Assembly: GCF_900156415.1 (NCBI RefSeq)
Contig: NZ_FTNM01000005.1
Coordinates: forward strand, 363,261 to 427,260
From: Pontibacter lucknowensis
GTDB taxonomy: Bacteria; Bacteroidota; Bacteroidia; Cytophagales; Hymenobacteraceae
Length of the DNA stretch: 64,000 nt
Direction of reading: 5' to 3'
Shown one piece after another: positions 45,525 to 54,994 of the stretch (within the stretch, counting starts at the first letter, position 1; each line of letters opens with the position of its first letter). The notes under the pieces were generated by a model. The model worked only from the letters and a program-made list of their open reading frames with translations. It ran no database searches and had not been told where the DNA came from. The position numbers and the translations under genes were made by a program.

Positions 45525-45566
45525 TCTACCAAGGTAGAAACTGAGTCTACCAAGGTAGAAACTGAG
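45525..45566 (+). repeat. Tandem 21-bp operator-like repeat upstream of the T9SS protease gene
   Basis: Two identical, adjacent copies of a 21-bp unit (45525-45545 and 45546-45566). Each contains TCTACC-AA-GGTAGA, a 6-bp inverted repeat. Lies 21 bp before the ATG of the protease gene. The two-turn spacing suits cooperative binding of two dimers. Confidence 0.6.
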
Positions 45567-45587
45567 CTTAACTCTTACGTCTGCTCT

Positions 45588-48236
45588 ATGCCGCCACGCT
45601 ACAAACTTAAACACACATTCTGGTTAACTGTGCTTTGCCTGCTGGCGTTGCTCCCGCTCCACCTCCAGGCTCAACAGGCAGATTCATCATTTCCCAAACA
45701 GGCAGTCCGTAAGCTGGCACCTCACCTTCAACAGCTCTCCAGAGACCTCCCGGCTGCTTCTTATCGCATCAGAGTATCTAACAAAGAGCGTTTCTATACC
45801 TGGCTGCAGCAGCAACAACTTAACCCAACCGTATCCGAGCAAGGCGAACGTCCCAACACGTTACTGATCAGTGGCCTCAACCCAACTCAATTACTGCTGC
45901 TGGCTGACTCACCTGAAGTACTGTACATAGACAAGTCCAACCGCCAAGCCATAGAGGAACTGGAGCTGCGAGATGCTGACTTCGTGGTAAACAATGTGTA
46001 TGCGGCTCAGGCCGAATTTCCTGAAATAGCTGGTCAGGGTATGGCGGTATCGGTAAAGGAATACGCCTTTGACCCTGACGATATTGATCTGCAGAGCCGA
46101 ATCATTGATCCACAGTCAATGGAGGGCAACCGTAGTCCGCATGCGACGACCATGGCCACCCTGATAGCAGGCGCCGGCAACACGGGGCCCAATGGCAGGG
46201 GTGTGACGCAGCATGCCCTCATTGGGCACTCGAGCTTCGAGGAGCTGTTTCCTGACAAGAGTGACGCACTGCTGACTCAAGGTATAAGCGTGCAAAATCA
46301 CTCCTATGGCGTGGGTGTGGAGAACTACTATGGCCTGGAGGCGCAGGCCTATGACCAGCAGAGCTACCAGCATCCCGAATTGCTTCACGTGTTTTCGTCA
46401 GGCAACAGTGGTGACAAATCCGAAACGAGCGGCACCTATGCCAACCTGCCAGGTATAGCCAACCTGACCGGGCAGTTCAAGACCTCCAAAAACACGCTGA
46501 GCGTGGGAGCGCTCGACCCGGATGGGCAGGTAGGTATGCTCAGCTCCAGAGGTCCTGCTTATGATGGCCGCATCAAACCTGAACTGGTAGCGCATGGCGC
46601 CGGAGGCACCTCACAGGCCGCCGCTGTAGTTTCAGGAATAGCCCTGCTGGTGCAGCAGTCCTATCAGGCACAGTATGGCAGCCTGCCACCAGCCTCACTG
46701 TTGAAAGCGGCTTTGATCAACAGCGCCGATGAAGTAGGCAACCCGGGGCCTGATTTTGTGTCAGGATTTGGCAATGCCGATGCGCTCGGGGCACTCCGAA
46801 CCATACAAGCAAAGCAATTCAGGCTGGATGCTGTAGCAACAGGTCAATCCCGAAGCATTCAGTTGAAAGTCCCTACGGGAGTACGCCGCTTGAAGGCAAC
46901 CTTGGTATGGCACGACCCTGAAGCGGAGCCCAATGCCGAACGGGCGCTCATAAATGATCTGGATCTGGTGCTGCGAAATACCTTTTCGGGCAAGATTTGG
47001 CGCCCCTGGGTGCTTAGCACTTACCCACACCCCGACTCGCTGCACCGACCAGCACGGCGAAGCATCGACCGCCTGAACAATGTTGAGCAAATCACACTGG
47101 ACGCACCTGCAGCCGGCACCTATACCTTGCAAGTAACTGGCTACAATGTACCACAAGGGGCGCAGGAGTTCAGCCTGGTGTATGAATTGGAGCAGGGCAT
47201 AGAATGGCTATACCCTGTGGCGGCCTCTACGGTGCAGGCGGGGCAGCCTAACCGCGTTGCCTGGCAGGCTGGCACCGTTACTGGTACAGCCACACTGCAG
47301 TACCGACTACAGGCTTCTGATACCTGGTATACCATAGCAGAGGGTGTAGACCTGAGGCAGGGCAGCTATACCTGGCAAACCCCGGACACAGCAGCAGTAG
47401 CACAACTCCGCATACTCACGAAAGGTATGGACTTGCAAACAGAAGCGTTCATCCTGGCACGACCTACGGACTTACGGATCGGATTTAACTGTGAAGAGCA
47501 GGTGATGCTGCACTGGAGCAAACAACCCAATGCCCAGGAGTATCAGCTATTCCAGTTAGGCGCTACTCACCTGGAGCCCCTCCTCAGGACAACTGACACA
47601 CTCGCTATCATCGATCGAAGCGCATTGCAGGGTAGCTACCTGGCAGTAGCACCACTTATCCAGGGTACCCAGGCTACCTATGGCAGAAGCATCACTGCCG
47701 AGGCTGAGACATCCCCCTGCTACATCAGCAGCTTTCAGCCCAGCCAGTTAGTGACTCCTGATGTAGCACGGTTCTCGCTAAGTCTCAGCACCACGCACCA
47801 GTTGGGATTCCTGCGCCTGGAACGCTTGGAGAAGGATGGTTTTAAGACTGTGCATGCCGGCACGCCCTCAAGCAGCTTGCGCTACCAGTTCATAGATGAG
47901 AGCCCTATACCTGGCCGCAATATATACCGGGCAAGTGTCACCACAACCGATGGCAAAATGATTTATAGCCAGGATGAAACGGTAATTCATACTCCCAAAA
48001 ACTTTGTGCAGGTATACCCTAATCCGGTAAGGGCGGGCGAGACTGTATTTGTAGCTGTGGAAAGCGAAACGGTAAAAGTTCAGGTCTTTGACCGCCTGGG
48101 CAGATTTGTACAGGAATCGCAGGAAACTGGGATGCTGAAAGAATTGCATACGAAAGGCCTTCCCCCCGGGCTCTACATCATCCGCCTTACCAATGAAAAA
48201 GGAGCTGTACTTTCAGGTAAAATGTTACTACAGTAA
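45588..48236 (+). CDS. Subtilisin-like serine protease with T9SS sorting domain
   Basis: 882 residues. Signal peptide to LQAQ, a propeptide-like region (about 30-145), an S8 catalytic domain (about 147-400), Fn3/jelly-roll-like beta domains, and a C-terminal type A sorting domain (VYPNPVRAGETVFV to SGKMLLQ). Catalytic His185 (SPHATTMATLIAG), oxyanion Asn273 (SSGNSG) and Ser342 (GGTSQAAAV) are present, but the usual Asp of the D-T/S-G motif is Glu158 (VSVKEYAFD). It should be exported by the T9SS encoded next door (sprA) and attached to the surface or released. Confidence 0.9.
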   Translation: MPPRYKLKHTFWLTVLCLLALLPLHLQAQQADSSFPKQAVRKLAPHLQQLSRDLPAASYRIRVSNKERFYTWLQQQQLNPTVSEQGERPNTLLISGLNPTQLLLLADSPEVLYIDKSNRQAIEELELRDADFVVNNVYAAQAEFPEIAGQGMAVSVKEYAFDPDDIDLQSRIIDPQSMEGNRSPHATTMATLIAGAGNTGPNGRGVTQHALIGHSSFEELFPDKSDALLTQGISVQNHSYGVGVENYYGLEAQAYDQQSYQHPELLHVFSSGNSGDKSETSGTYANLPGIANLTGQFKTSKNTLSVGALDPDGQVGMLSSRGPAYDGRIKPELVAHGAGGTSQAAAVVSGIALLVQQSYQAQYGSLPPASLLKAALINSADEVGNPGPDFVSGFGNADALGALRTIQAKQFRLDAVATGQSRSIQLKVPTGVRRLKATLVWHDPEAEPNAERALINDLDLVLRNTFSGKIWRPWVLSTYPHPDSLHRPARRSIDRLNNVEQITLDAPAAGTYTLQVTGYNVPQGAQEFSLVYELEQGIEWLYPVAASTVQAGQPNRVAWQAGTVTGTATLQYRLQASDTWYTIAEGVDLRQGSYTWQTPDTAAVAQLRILTKGMDLQTEAFILARPTDLRIGFNCEEQVMLHWSKQPNAQEYQLFQLGATHLEPLLRTTDTLAIIDRSALQGSYLAVAPLIQGTQATYGRSITAEAETSPCYISSFQPSQLVTPDVARFSLSLSTTHQLGFLRLERLEKDGFKTVHAGTPSSSLRYQFIDESPIPGRNIYRASVTTTDGKMIYSQDETVIHTPKNFVQVYPNPVRAGETVFVAVESETVKVQVFDRLGRFVQESQETGMLKELHTKGLPPGLYIIRLTNEKGAVLSGKMLLQ

Positions 48237-48359
48237 GTTCTGAAATTGCAGGGCTGACAGTCCCAACCAGATAAGTCACTGCATCAACCGAATCCCCAAT
48301 CATTCTTATCAAACCGTATACCTACACCTCGGTGCTGTACTTGAGAATAGGTACAAAAA

Positions 48360-48389
48360 AAGCACAGCTCCCTGCCGGGAACTGTGCTT
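48360..48389 (-). terminator. Terminator of the M57 protease gene
   Basis: AAGCACAG pairs with CTGTGCTT, one mismatch, then TCCC with GGGA; the minus strand continues with TTTTTT. Confidence 0.82.
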
Positions 48390-48415
48390 CTCAGACCGTA
48401 GTTAAACGCTCCGGA

Positions 48416-49219
48416 CTACTGATACAGGTAGCGCAGGGCTGTTCTGTCGTTAGAGTTGAAGTAGCGGTTCACGCCAGTGCCGATGCAGGCCAGCATCCAG
48501 GAGTTAGGATCAGCACCTGTCGGTGTGCCCGGGATGTGCACAGCACCTACTGTAGAGGCACCCTCGTTGTAGTACGAACCACCGCAGCTGTAGGCTCTGT
48601 TCATGTAGTCGGTGTGACGGAAGCCGATCGTGTGACCGATCTCGTGCGCCAGGATCGTGGCCAGGTAGTTGGTGCCCGGGTTAGAGCCCAGGTAGTCCGA
48701 GTTCACCTTAACAGAGTTGTACGGGTTGCCACCGGAAGGGAAACCGGCAGAAGCCAGGTAAGAAGAACCGCTCGGCGCCTTCGACACCAGGATGTTGTAA
48801 CCGGAGGACACGCGGCGGAACTTCAAGCGCAGGTTCTCAGCGTTGAAGCGGCGGATGGCCTCGTCGAGCGCCGACACATAAGAGGAAGGCAGGCTGGTGG
48901 TGATGGCCACGTTGATGGTGCGGCTGGAGCCTACGCTTACCAGGTTGTTGGTGCGGTACTGCTCCTCCTCACCAACACGCAGGGCTGTGGTCTCAGGAGA
49001 GGCCTGCAGGTCGCTTTCAGAGAAGAAAATGTCACCCTCCACAATGTAGCCACCCTCGGTGCGCTGTACATTGTCTGTGTTGAAACCCATCTCTGAGATT
49101 TTAGCCATGGCGAGGGGTGAAATCTCGTTGGCAGTTACATCTGCCTCTTCTTTCTGGCAAGAGGAGAAACAGAACATGACCGCAAGGGCCAGGAGCGAAA
49201 GTAAACGTGTTGTTTTCAT
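48416..49219 (-). CDS. M57-type zinc metalloprotease lipoprotein
   Basis: 267 residues. Signal peptide with lipobox FSSC (Cys21), a short prodomain and a zincin domain with HEIGHTIGFRHTD, the extended HExxHxxGxxH motif of metzincin-like, dual-action HEIGH peptidases (M57). The C-terminal part has a Tyr/Gly-rich YSCGGSYYNEG and a late SWMLACIGTGVN containing the Met-turn. Secreted protease probably acting outside the cell or at the surface. The prodomain (ALRVGEEEQYRTNNLV) may keep it latent. Expected substrates are unknown. Confidence 0.85.
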   Translation of the reverse strand: MKTTRLLSLLALAVMFCFSSCQKEEADVTANEISPLAMAKISEMGFNTDNVQRTEGGYIVEGDIFFSESDLQASPETTALRVGEEEQYRTNNLVSVGSSRTINVAITTSLPSSYVSALDEAIRRFNAENLRLKFRRVSSGYNILVSKAPSGSSYLASAGFPSGGNPYNSVKVNSDYLGSNPGTNYLATILAHEIGHTIGFRHTDYMNRAYSCGGSYYNEGASTVGAVHIPGTPTGADPNSWMLACIGTGVNRYFNSNDRTALRYLYQ

Positions 49220-49248
49220 TAAAATATATTTTTATAGTTAAACATGAC

Positions 49249-49256
49249 GAAATATA
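49249..49256 (-). promoter_or_regulatory. -7 box of the M57 protease gene
   Basis: TATATTTC on the minus strand, 30 bp from the start codon, with ATTG 20 nt upstream. Near matches to both boxes. Confidence 0.4.
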
Positions 49257-49533
49257 GACGAAAACAATCAGCCATACAATAGCCTAAACAAACTGAAAAT
49301 CAGCGTTTTAACAACATATTTACCGCTCTTAAAAAGTTTCGGAGATAATAAACATTAAATATAACTTATATAAGAATTTAAGTATGCTTATGAAACTGGG
49401 TTGCAATAACAAAGCGCACCCGAAACTGAAAAAATTTCAAAAAAAATTAAAAAAATTTCTTCAGGCCTCTATCGGCACGCGAATGTTTAAACACTAATCC
49501 TCAGAGAGATGGCATTAGCTACTGATCACAAAA

Positions 49534-49563
49534 AAAGCAGCTACCCGCAAGGGCAGCTGCTTT
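49534..49563 (-). terminator. Terminator of yicC
   Basis: AAAGCAGCT pairs with AGCTGCTTT, a mismatch, then CCC with GGG around a GCAA loop; the minus strand ends in TTTTTT. Confidence 0.88.
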
Positions 49564-49586
49564 AAGTTGGCTCAGTAGCAAGTTTG

Positions 49587-50468
49587 CTACAGGATGTTGT
49601 TGATTTGCTCTTTTATCTTTTCCAGCTCCTCTTTCATTTCCACAACATGGTGCTGTATAGTAGCGTCGTTGGCTTTTGAGCCGATCGTATTGATCTCCCT
49701 GCCGATCTCCTGCGAAATGAAACCCAGCTTTTTGCCAGTGGGCTCCGGCAGGTATACCGTTTCCGTAAAGTAATGCAGGTGGTTGATCAGGCGAACTTTC
49801 TCTTCCGCTATATCAAGCTTTTCCATGTAATAGATCATCTCTTGCTCGTAGCGGTTCTGATCGTAGTGGTCTGAGTTTGATATTTCGGTGATATGGTTTT
49901 TGATGCGGTTGCGGATATGCTCCATGCGCACCGGGTCTTGTTTCTCGACCTCAGCCAGCAGTATCCGGATACGGTCGATGTAGGACATGATTTCCGTAGT
50001 AAGCGCCTTGCCCTCATCAGCCCGGAATGCGTTGATGCTCTCGAGCGCCTGTTGCACCAGAGGCTGAACTGTATCCCAGTCGGCTTCGCCTTCCTCGTCT
50101 TCGCCCTGGTCCTGCTGCAGTACATCCGGCATGTGCAGGGCCAAACGGAAAAGGTCGTTTTTAGATCCGCCTACCATATCGGCAGCCGAGTTCAGTTCCT
50201 CGTAGTATGCTTTGAGCAAGTCTTTATTGATATTACTCTTGGCTTTCTGCGCTTTGTTTTTGGCATAGTCAACGCAGATGCTCACTTTACCACGCACAAG
50301 CGCTTTTGTCAGCATGGTGCGGATCTCGTACTCACGCTCCGAAAGGAAGCGCGGTAGACGCACGGACAGGTCCATACCTTTGGAATTGAGCGATCTGATT
50401 TCGACGTTAATAGAATACTGGTCAGTATCGAGGCGGGCACTGCCATAGCCTGTCATGGACTGCAACAT
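49587..50468 (-). CDS. YicC family protein
   Basis: 293 residues from ATG at 50468, which gives the standard MLQSMTGYGSARLD start; a GTG two codons upstream is possible. YicC family landmarks: EIRSLNSKGMDLSVRLPRFL, the acidic Asp/Glu-rich middle (QDQGEDEEGEADW) and the C-terminal EKVRLINHLHYF and LGFISQEIGREINTIGSKAND. YicC-type proteins are endoribonucleases implicated in RNA turnover and stationary-phase survival. Cytoplasmic. It is usually adjacent to gmk in many bacteria, but not here. Confidence 0.92.
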   Translation of the reverse strand: MLQSMTGYGSARLDTDQYSINVEIRSLNSKGMDLSVRLPRFLSEREYEIRTMLTKALVRGKVSICVDYAKNKAQKAKSNINKDLLKAYYEELNSAADMVGGSKNDLFRLALHMPDVLQQDQGEDEEGEADWDTVQPLVQQALESINAFRADEGKALTTEIMSYIDRIRILLAEVEKQDPVRMEHIRNRIKNHITEISNSDHYDQNRYEQEMIYYMEKLDIAEEKVRLINHLHYFTETVYLPEPTGKKLGFISQEIGREINTIGSKANDATIQHHVVEMKEELEKIKEQINNIL

Positions 50469-50624
50469 AAGCACTATATAAGATGATGTTCCTGCAAATT
50501 AGCTATAATTCCTCACTTATACGTAGATGGAAAGCTAAAAGCTCAAATCCGGACAGGCAGCGGGGTCCTGACAAGGCGATGGTGTTCGGGTCCGAGTCTT
50601 GTCTTTTTGGAGGGGATTCTATAC

Positions 50625-51776
50625 CTAGGGCACCATTTGATTTACCGCATCAATCATACCTGTGACCTCAGCAGGATGATGGTTGATACGCTCGCCCCTT
50701 TTTTTGCCAAGTCGCACAATCACAAGCTCTTTCTCTGGTATCACGATGATGTACTGCCCCAGAATGCCACGTGCGTAGAAGATAGATTGGCCTTTGTAGT
50801 CCGGCAGTAGCCACCATTGGTAGCCATAGTGCCTGGTGGGATCACCGGTATTGGCATCCGTCAGGCCGCTTGGGGTAAGAGAAGCCTGCACGTACTCCGG
50901 CGATACCAGCGTGTCCCCCTGCCAGATCCCCTTTTGCAGGTATAGCTGCCCGATGCGGGCAAAATCGCGGGCATTGGAGAAGAAGCAGCAATAGGCTTTC
51001 TCGTTTCCAAGGGGGTGGTCGATGCTCCATTCGGCCTTTTGCTCCGCTCCAAGTGGACGCCATAGTTTCTCTTCGGCATAGTCCGCCAGCCTTTGGCCGG
51101 TGGCCGCTTCCAGCACGAAAGCCAGTATTTGGGTATCACCGCTTTTATAAGAGAAGGCCTGCCCGGGCTCCTCCACCGCTTCCAACCTTCGGATCACTTT
51201 CTTCAGGTCAGACCCATAGTAGGCCTCTGTAGTAACCGAAAAGGGGTTGCCATATGACTCGTCCCAGTTCAGTCCGGAGCTCATCCAGAGCAGGTGCCGG
51301 AGCGTGATCTTTGCCTTTGCTCCTTCTCTGAAATCCGGCAAAAAGTCACCTACCGGCTGGTCTATACTTTGAATCGCTCCCTCCTTCAGGGCTATACCTA
51401 CCAGGATGCTCACGATACTTTTGGCCACCGAAAAGGAGTTGCTCAGCGACTCTTCTGAATAGCCATCCCAGTACTGCTCATACAGCAGTGAGTCGCGGTG
51501 CACAACCACAAAGGCAACTGACTCCAGCTCCTTGTGAAGCTGCTGCAACTTCTGCGGCAGCGTAAGCTGATTGTAGTTAGTCGCAAGCGGCCAGGGCTGG
51601 GGCTCATCAGCAGCTTTGATCTTGCGCTGGTGGAAGATCAGGTGATCGTCTATATCAGCAAAGTTATGATACAGGGCTTTGTACACATAGTTTTTGTCGG
51701 CCATGTGCAGCCAGGCGGCTGCCAACCCGATCACCAGAATAAAGCCAATACCAAATCGTTTGGTTTTCCGGTTCAT
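50625..51776 (-). CDS. Serine hydrolase of the beta-lactamase class C family
   Basis: 383 residues with an N-terminal signal-anchor helix (about 8-25). The SxxK motif is SVAKS and the second motif Y-x-S is FSYKSGD; the third region is degenerate (YARGILGQYIIVIP). In this family (EstB, AmpC-like) members act as esterases, D-amino acid peptidases or penicillin-binding proteins. Last gene of a minus-strand cluster, 7 bp after the large barrel protein. Function unclear. Confidence 0.85.
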   Translation of the reverse strand: MNRKTKRFGIGFILVIGLAAAWLHMADKNYVYKALYHNFADIDDHLIFHQRKIKAADEPQPWPLATNYNQLTLPQKLQQLHKELESVAFVVVHRDSLLYEQYWDGYSEESLSNSFSVAKSIVSILVGIALKEGAIQSIDQPVGDFLPDFREGAKAKITLRHLLWMSSGLNWDESYGNPFSVTTEAYYGSDLKKVIRRLEAVEEPGQAFSYKSGDTQILAFVLEAATGQRLADYAEEKLWRPLGAEQKAEWSIDHPLGNEKAYCCFFSNARDFARIGQLYLQKGIWQGDTLVSPEYVQASLTPSGLTDANTGDPTRHYGYQWWLLPDYKGQSIFYARGILGQYIIVIPEKELVIVRLGKKRGERINHHPAEVTGMIDAVNQMVP

Positions 51777-51783
51777 GCCTGTG

Positions 51784-54700
51784 TTAGAAGTCGTAGCCTA
51801 AAGTAATGTAAAACTTAGGCCCTCTGCGCGAATTGTCCTCCTGGCTCCAGGCCATGTCAACCTTGCCGTATACCCCGAACAAGGTAGTGCGTGCACCTAC
51901 GCCATAGCCCAACAGGAAGGGGTTGCGGTAGTTAATCACCGTGATCTCGAACGGACTCGTGTTGGTCTGGTCTATACGGCCACCTATCACGCGGGTATTA
52001 ATAGAGTTGTTGCCCGTGAACGGGTTGGTACCATTGTAAGCTGACCCGGCGTCACCGAAAGCAGTAAACTGCAGGTTGCGGAAGAAGCCCGAAGGTATAG
52101 GTCCGTCATAGAGATACTGCACAATAGGTACGCGCAACTCCAGATTGGCCAGCAGCACTTTGGAGCCCCGACGAGCATTGAAATTGAAGCCACGTAGCGG
52201 AGTCGTGTAATCGAGGTAAAACAGGTCGGCTGGCGTTCTCACCACAACAGCATCGCGTGGGTTGCCGTCGTCTTCAGATGCGAAGAGCCAGTTGTCCATG
52301 CCCCCGATCAGGAAGTTTTTGGGCGCGTTACCGAAGAAAGTACCATAGTTGATACGACCTGCCAGCGTGATCTGCCGGTGAATTTTCTGGTAGTGACGCA
52401 CATCCAGGTAAAACTTGCTGAAGTTCTCAGAACTGTGCTCAAAGTTTTTCAGGCTCATGATACCTGCTTTCATACGGGTACCTTCCAGCATGTTTACGCC
52501 CCGCACCACGGAGTTGTCAAAGACCAGTTCCACACTACCGCCACCGAAGTAGTCGGTCCTGTCTGGTGTCACAAAACTGTTGATGTAGGTAAAGCGCGTG
52601 TTCACAAACCTGGGCTGCATGCGGAGGCTGGTGCTGTAGCTGAGCGGGTATACCAGGGTGGGCGAGAATTCGTGTTTGCCGAAGCGCACCACAGAGCCCG
52701 GGAACTCCGGCGCCTGCCCCACGATCACATCACGCCGGTACTGCAAGCCGATGTCGAACCGGTTTTTGAGGTTCATGTATTCGGCAAACATGCGGCTGGT
52801 CTCCAGGTCGGTGCGCACAAAGGCGTTGCCCCGGATATGGTGATTTTCGAACAAGTCGCTCATGTTTACGCCAGCCACTATACCAAAGCCCAACTGCGGA
52901 TCAGCGTATACCGACGTAATTACCTCCTGCACACTAAAGCGAAGGTCATAGTCTACGGGGCCTGCAATAGGTACGCCACCATCAGTTGTACGGGCACGCT
53001 GCGGTGCTGCGGCCTGTGTTTTAGCCTTTGCTTCAGCTTCCTGCTGCTCTTTGGCATCGCTCTCGAACTGGTAGTTTTCAATGTCTACCTCCCCCTGGCG
53101 TGGCGTTCTTTTGAGCGTAGTTGTGCCCTCCACTATTTTGCGGGTGGCGGCGGTTGTTGCTGCGGCGGCGCTTCGGGCGCGGGTTTCCAGTATAATCTGC
53201 CGTGAGGTCTTAGGGAGCGAGTCCTGGGTGGTAGGATTGAATGTCGGGAAAGCGTAAACAAAGCTGCGGGCATTGTCTCTGGCCGTCAGTACTAGGGCAT
53301 TTGCACTTCCCCCTACGTCATAACTCTCGATATCCTGCAGGAAGTTGGTGATGGGACGACTGCTGCCTGCGGCAATATCAAAGCGATACAGGCTGCGCAC
53401 GCCAGTCTCTTCGCTCAGGTACACCAGGTTGCCGTCATCTGTGGCACGTGGTCGCAATTCGCTCGCTATGGAGAAAGTGATTTGCCGGGCGTTGCCCCCA
53501 TCACGTGACATCAGGAAGATGTCGTAGTTGTTTACCACACCAGCAAAACTACCTGTGGCTGTCTGCCCGGTCGTATCAACGAAGCGGTTGGAGCTAAAGG
53601 CAATGTTGTTGCTTCCCCCTTTCAGGAAGACCGGCTGTATGTCGTCGTAAATGTCGTTGGTGAGCTGCTGCTGCATACGCCCGCCGCTCGAGAGCAGGTA
53701 TAGGTCTGTCTGCCCATCACGCACGGCGCTGATCAGGAGCGTGCTGCCGTCTTCGGAGTAGCTCATATCACGCACCTGCGAGAACTGGCTAAGCGTTACG
53801 GCAGGGGTCCGGATATCGTCAAACACCGGGATGCGGGAGCGCCGGCGGGTAGAGTTAATCTGACGCAGCACCATCTGACCTCTTCTTGCTTCCACAAAGC
53901 CAAGCTGCGTGTTGGTACGCCAGGCCAGCACAGGCAGCTTATAGTCGATGCGCTGGTCAACGGTCTTATACCCGCTCTTCCATACCACACGACTGCGGTT
54001 GCTTCCTACCTCTTTCACAATAATCTGGTAGCTGCCGTTCTCGTTTTCGGCATAAGCCATCAGCGTTCCGGCCGGGTTCAGCACAGGCTGGGTATAATGA
54101 TTGTCTTTTCTGTTCTTCTGGAAAACCTTGTTCTCGGCAGGCAGGCTCACCAGCGGATTCTCACCGCGGGTGTTGATCTGCATGTAGTAGTTATGGCAGT
54201 CCTGCAGGAAGCGTTTGTATGGAATGTTCAGGCTGCTGGTAATGCCCACCTCGGTGTCGCGGGTAATACGGGTCAGGTTCAGGATGTTCTGAATGGAGGT
54301 ATAGCCATAGCGTTCGGCAATATAATTCCAAACAGCCTGACCGCCTAATTCCTGGTCACGGGCCAGCACGTCTTCCATGCGGGCTTTGCTATTGACCATC
54401 AGCATGTCGCGCACATAGTTGTCCATGCGCAGGCTCCAGCCCTCAGCGGTGTAAGCCGCCACCCCGCTGATAAACCAGTCAGGCAGGCGCAGCAGGTAGC
54501 TACTCTGCAGCGCCTCTTTCAGACTGCCGCCATACATCATGTCGTTTAGCAGGAGCTCGGTCAGCTGATAACTCAGGTCACGCTTAAAGTCAGTTTGAGT
54601 ACCATCGTAGGCCAGTTCCAGCTTGTTTTTGATAAAGAGCGTCTCGCCCCCGGTTTGGAACTGGTCGCGCTGCATCCCGATGTTGCTTTGCTTCAGGTCC

Positions 54701-54990
54701 GTCATCGAGTTATACACGATGAGTGTGATCTTGGAGTAAGGATAATAACCGATAAAACTGGTGATGCGCTTAAGTTCACGCTCAGCATACTCAGCCGCAT
54801 TGCGTGCCGACTGGTCGCCACCTTCATAAAAGTATATGTTAAAGTTCTGGGTGCTGTAGAGCTTCCAGTCGAAGTTCTTATACTGAATTCGGCTCCGGCC
54901 AAAGGTCTGCACATTAGGCTGGGCCATAGCCACTTCGCCTGCGGCAACGCAGCACAGGAACAGTAACAATAACCTTATGGTGAAACGCAT
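51784..54990 (-). CDS. Large exported protein: MA-like peptidase fold, beta-propeller and BamA-like barrel
   Basis: 1068 residues. Signal peptide to MAQP; an N-terminal region (about 25-260) looks like a peptidase MA-type zincin but its metal-binding HExxH is absent (SYQLTELLLND in its place); a TolB/WD40-like propeller follows (about 290-640, repeats of the type VLAWRTNTQLGFVEA, QPVFLKGGSNNIAFSSN); after a Gln/Ala/Lys-rich linker comes a barrel domain (about 720-1068) of the Omp85/bacterial surface antigen type, ending KFYITLGYDF. It probably sits in the outer membrane with the propeller outside or in the periplasm. It lies 4 bp after the FAD oxidoreductase gene. Confidence 0.85.
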   Translation of the reverse strand: MRFTIRLLLLFLCCVAAGEVAMAQPNVQTFGRSRIQYKNFDWKLYSTQNFNIYFYEGGDQSARNAAEYAERELKRITSFIGYYPYSKITLIVYNSMTDLKQSNIGMQRDQFQTGGETLFIKNKLELAYDGTQTDFKRDLSYQLTELLLNDMMYGGSLKEALQSSYLLRLPDWFISGVAAYTAEGWSLRMDNYVRDMLMVNSKARMEDVLARDQELGGQAVWNYIAERYGYTSIQNILNLTRITRDTEVGITSSLNIPYKRFLQDCHNYYMQINTRGENPLVSLPAENKVFQKNRKDNHYTQPVLNPAGTLMAYAENENGSYQIIVKEVGSNRSRVVWKSGYKTVDQRIDYKLPVLAWRTNTQLGFVEARRGQMVLRQINSTRRRSRIPVFDDIRTPAVTLSQFSQVRDMSYSEDGSTLLISAVRDGQTDLYLLSSGGRMQQQLTNDIYDDIQPVFLKGGSNNIAFSSNRFVDTTGQTATGSFAGVVNNYDIFLMSRDGGNARQITFSIASELRPRATDDGNLVYLSEETGVRSLYRFDIAAGSSRPITNFLQDIESYDVGGSANALVLTARDNARSFVYAFPTFNPTTQDSLPKTSRQIILETRARSAAAATTAATRKIVEGTTTLKRTPRQGEVDIENYQFESDAKEQQEAEAKAKTQAAAPQRARTTDGGVPIAGPVDYDLRFSVQEVITSVYADPQLGFGIVAGVNMSDLFENHHIRGNAFVRTDLETSRMFAEYMNLKNRFDIGLQYRRDVIVGQAPEFPGSVVRFGKHEFSPTLVYPLSYSTSLRMQPRFVNTRFTYINSFVTPDRTDYFGGGSVELVFDNSVVRGVNMLEGTRMKAGIMSLKNFEHSSENFSKFYLDVRHYQKIHRQITLAGRINYGTFFGNAPKNFLIGGMDNWLFASEDDGNPRDAVVVRTPADLFYLDYTTPLRGFNFNARRGSKVLLANLELRVPIVQYLYDGPIPSGFFRNLQFTAFGDAGSAYNGTNPFTGNNSINTRVIGGRIDQTNTSPFEITVINYRNPFLLGYGVGARTTLFGVYGKVDMAWSQEDNSRRGPKFYITLGYDF

Positions 54991-54994
54991 GCGC

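Larger units (their letters stand above)
49220..49586. other. Intergenic region between the M57 gene and yicC
   Basis: 367 bp, strongly A/T-rich with homopolymer runs. Near the M57 gene a TATATTTC box (49249-49256, minus) with ATTG 20 nt upstream is a plausible promoter; near yicC is a terminator (49534-49563). Nothing else recognised. Confidence 0.55.

Noticed and set aside
50475..50624. tRNA-like look of the 150-bp gap before yicC (GTTCGGGTCCGAGTC)
   Set aside because: No acceptor stem or anticodon arm could be folded around it, so no tRNA was called.
52378..53205. 275-codon plus-strand frame inside the propeller/barrel gene
   Set aside because: No recognisable protein features and antisense to a gene with clear domains.
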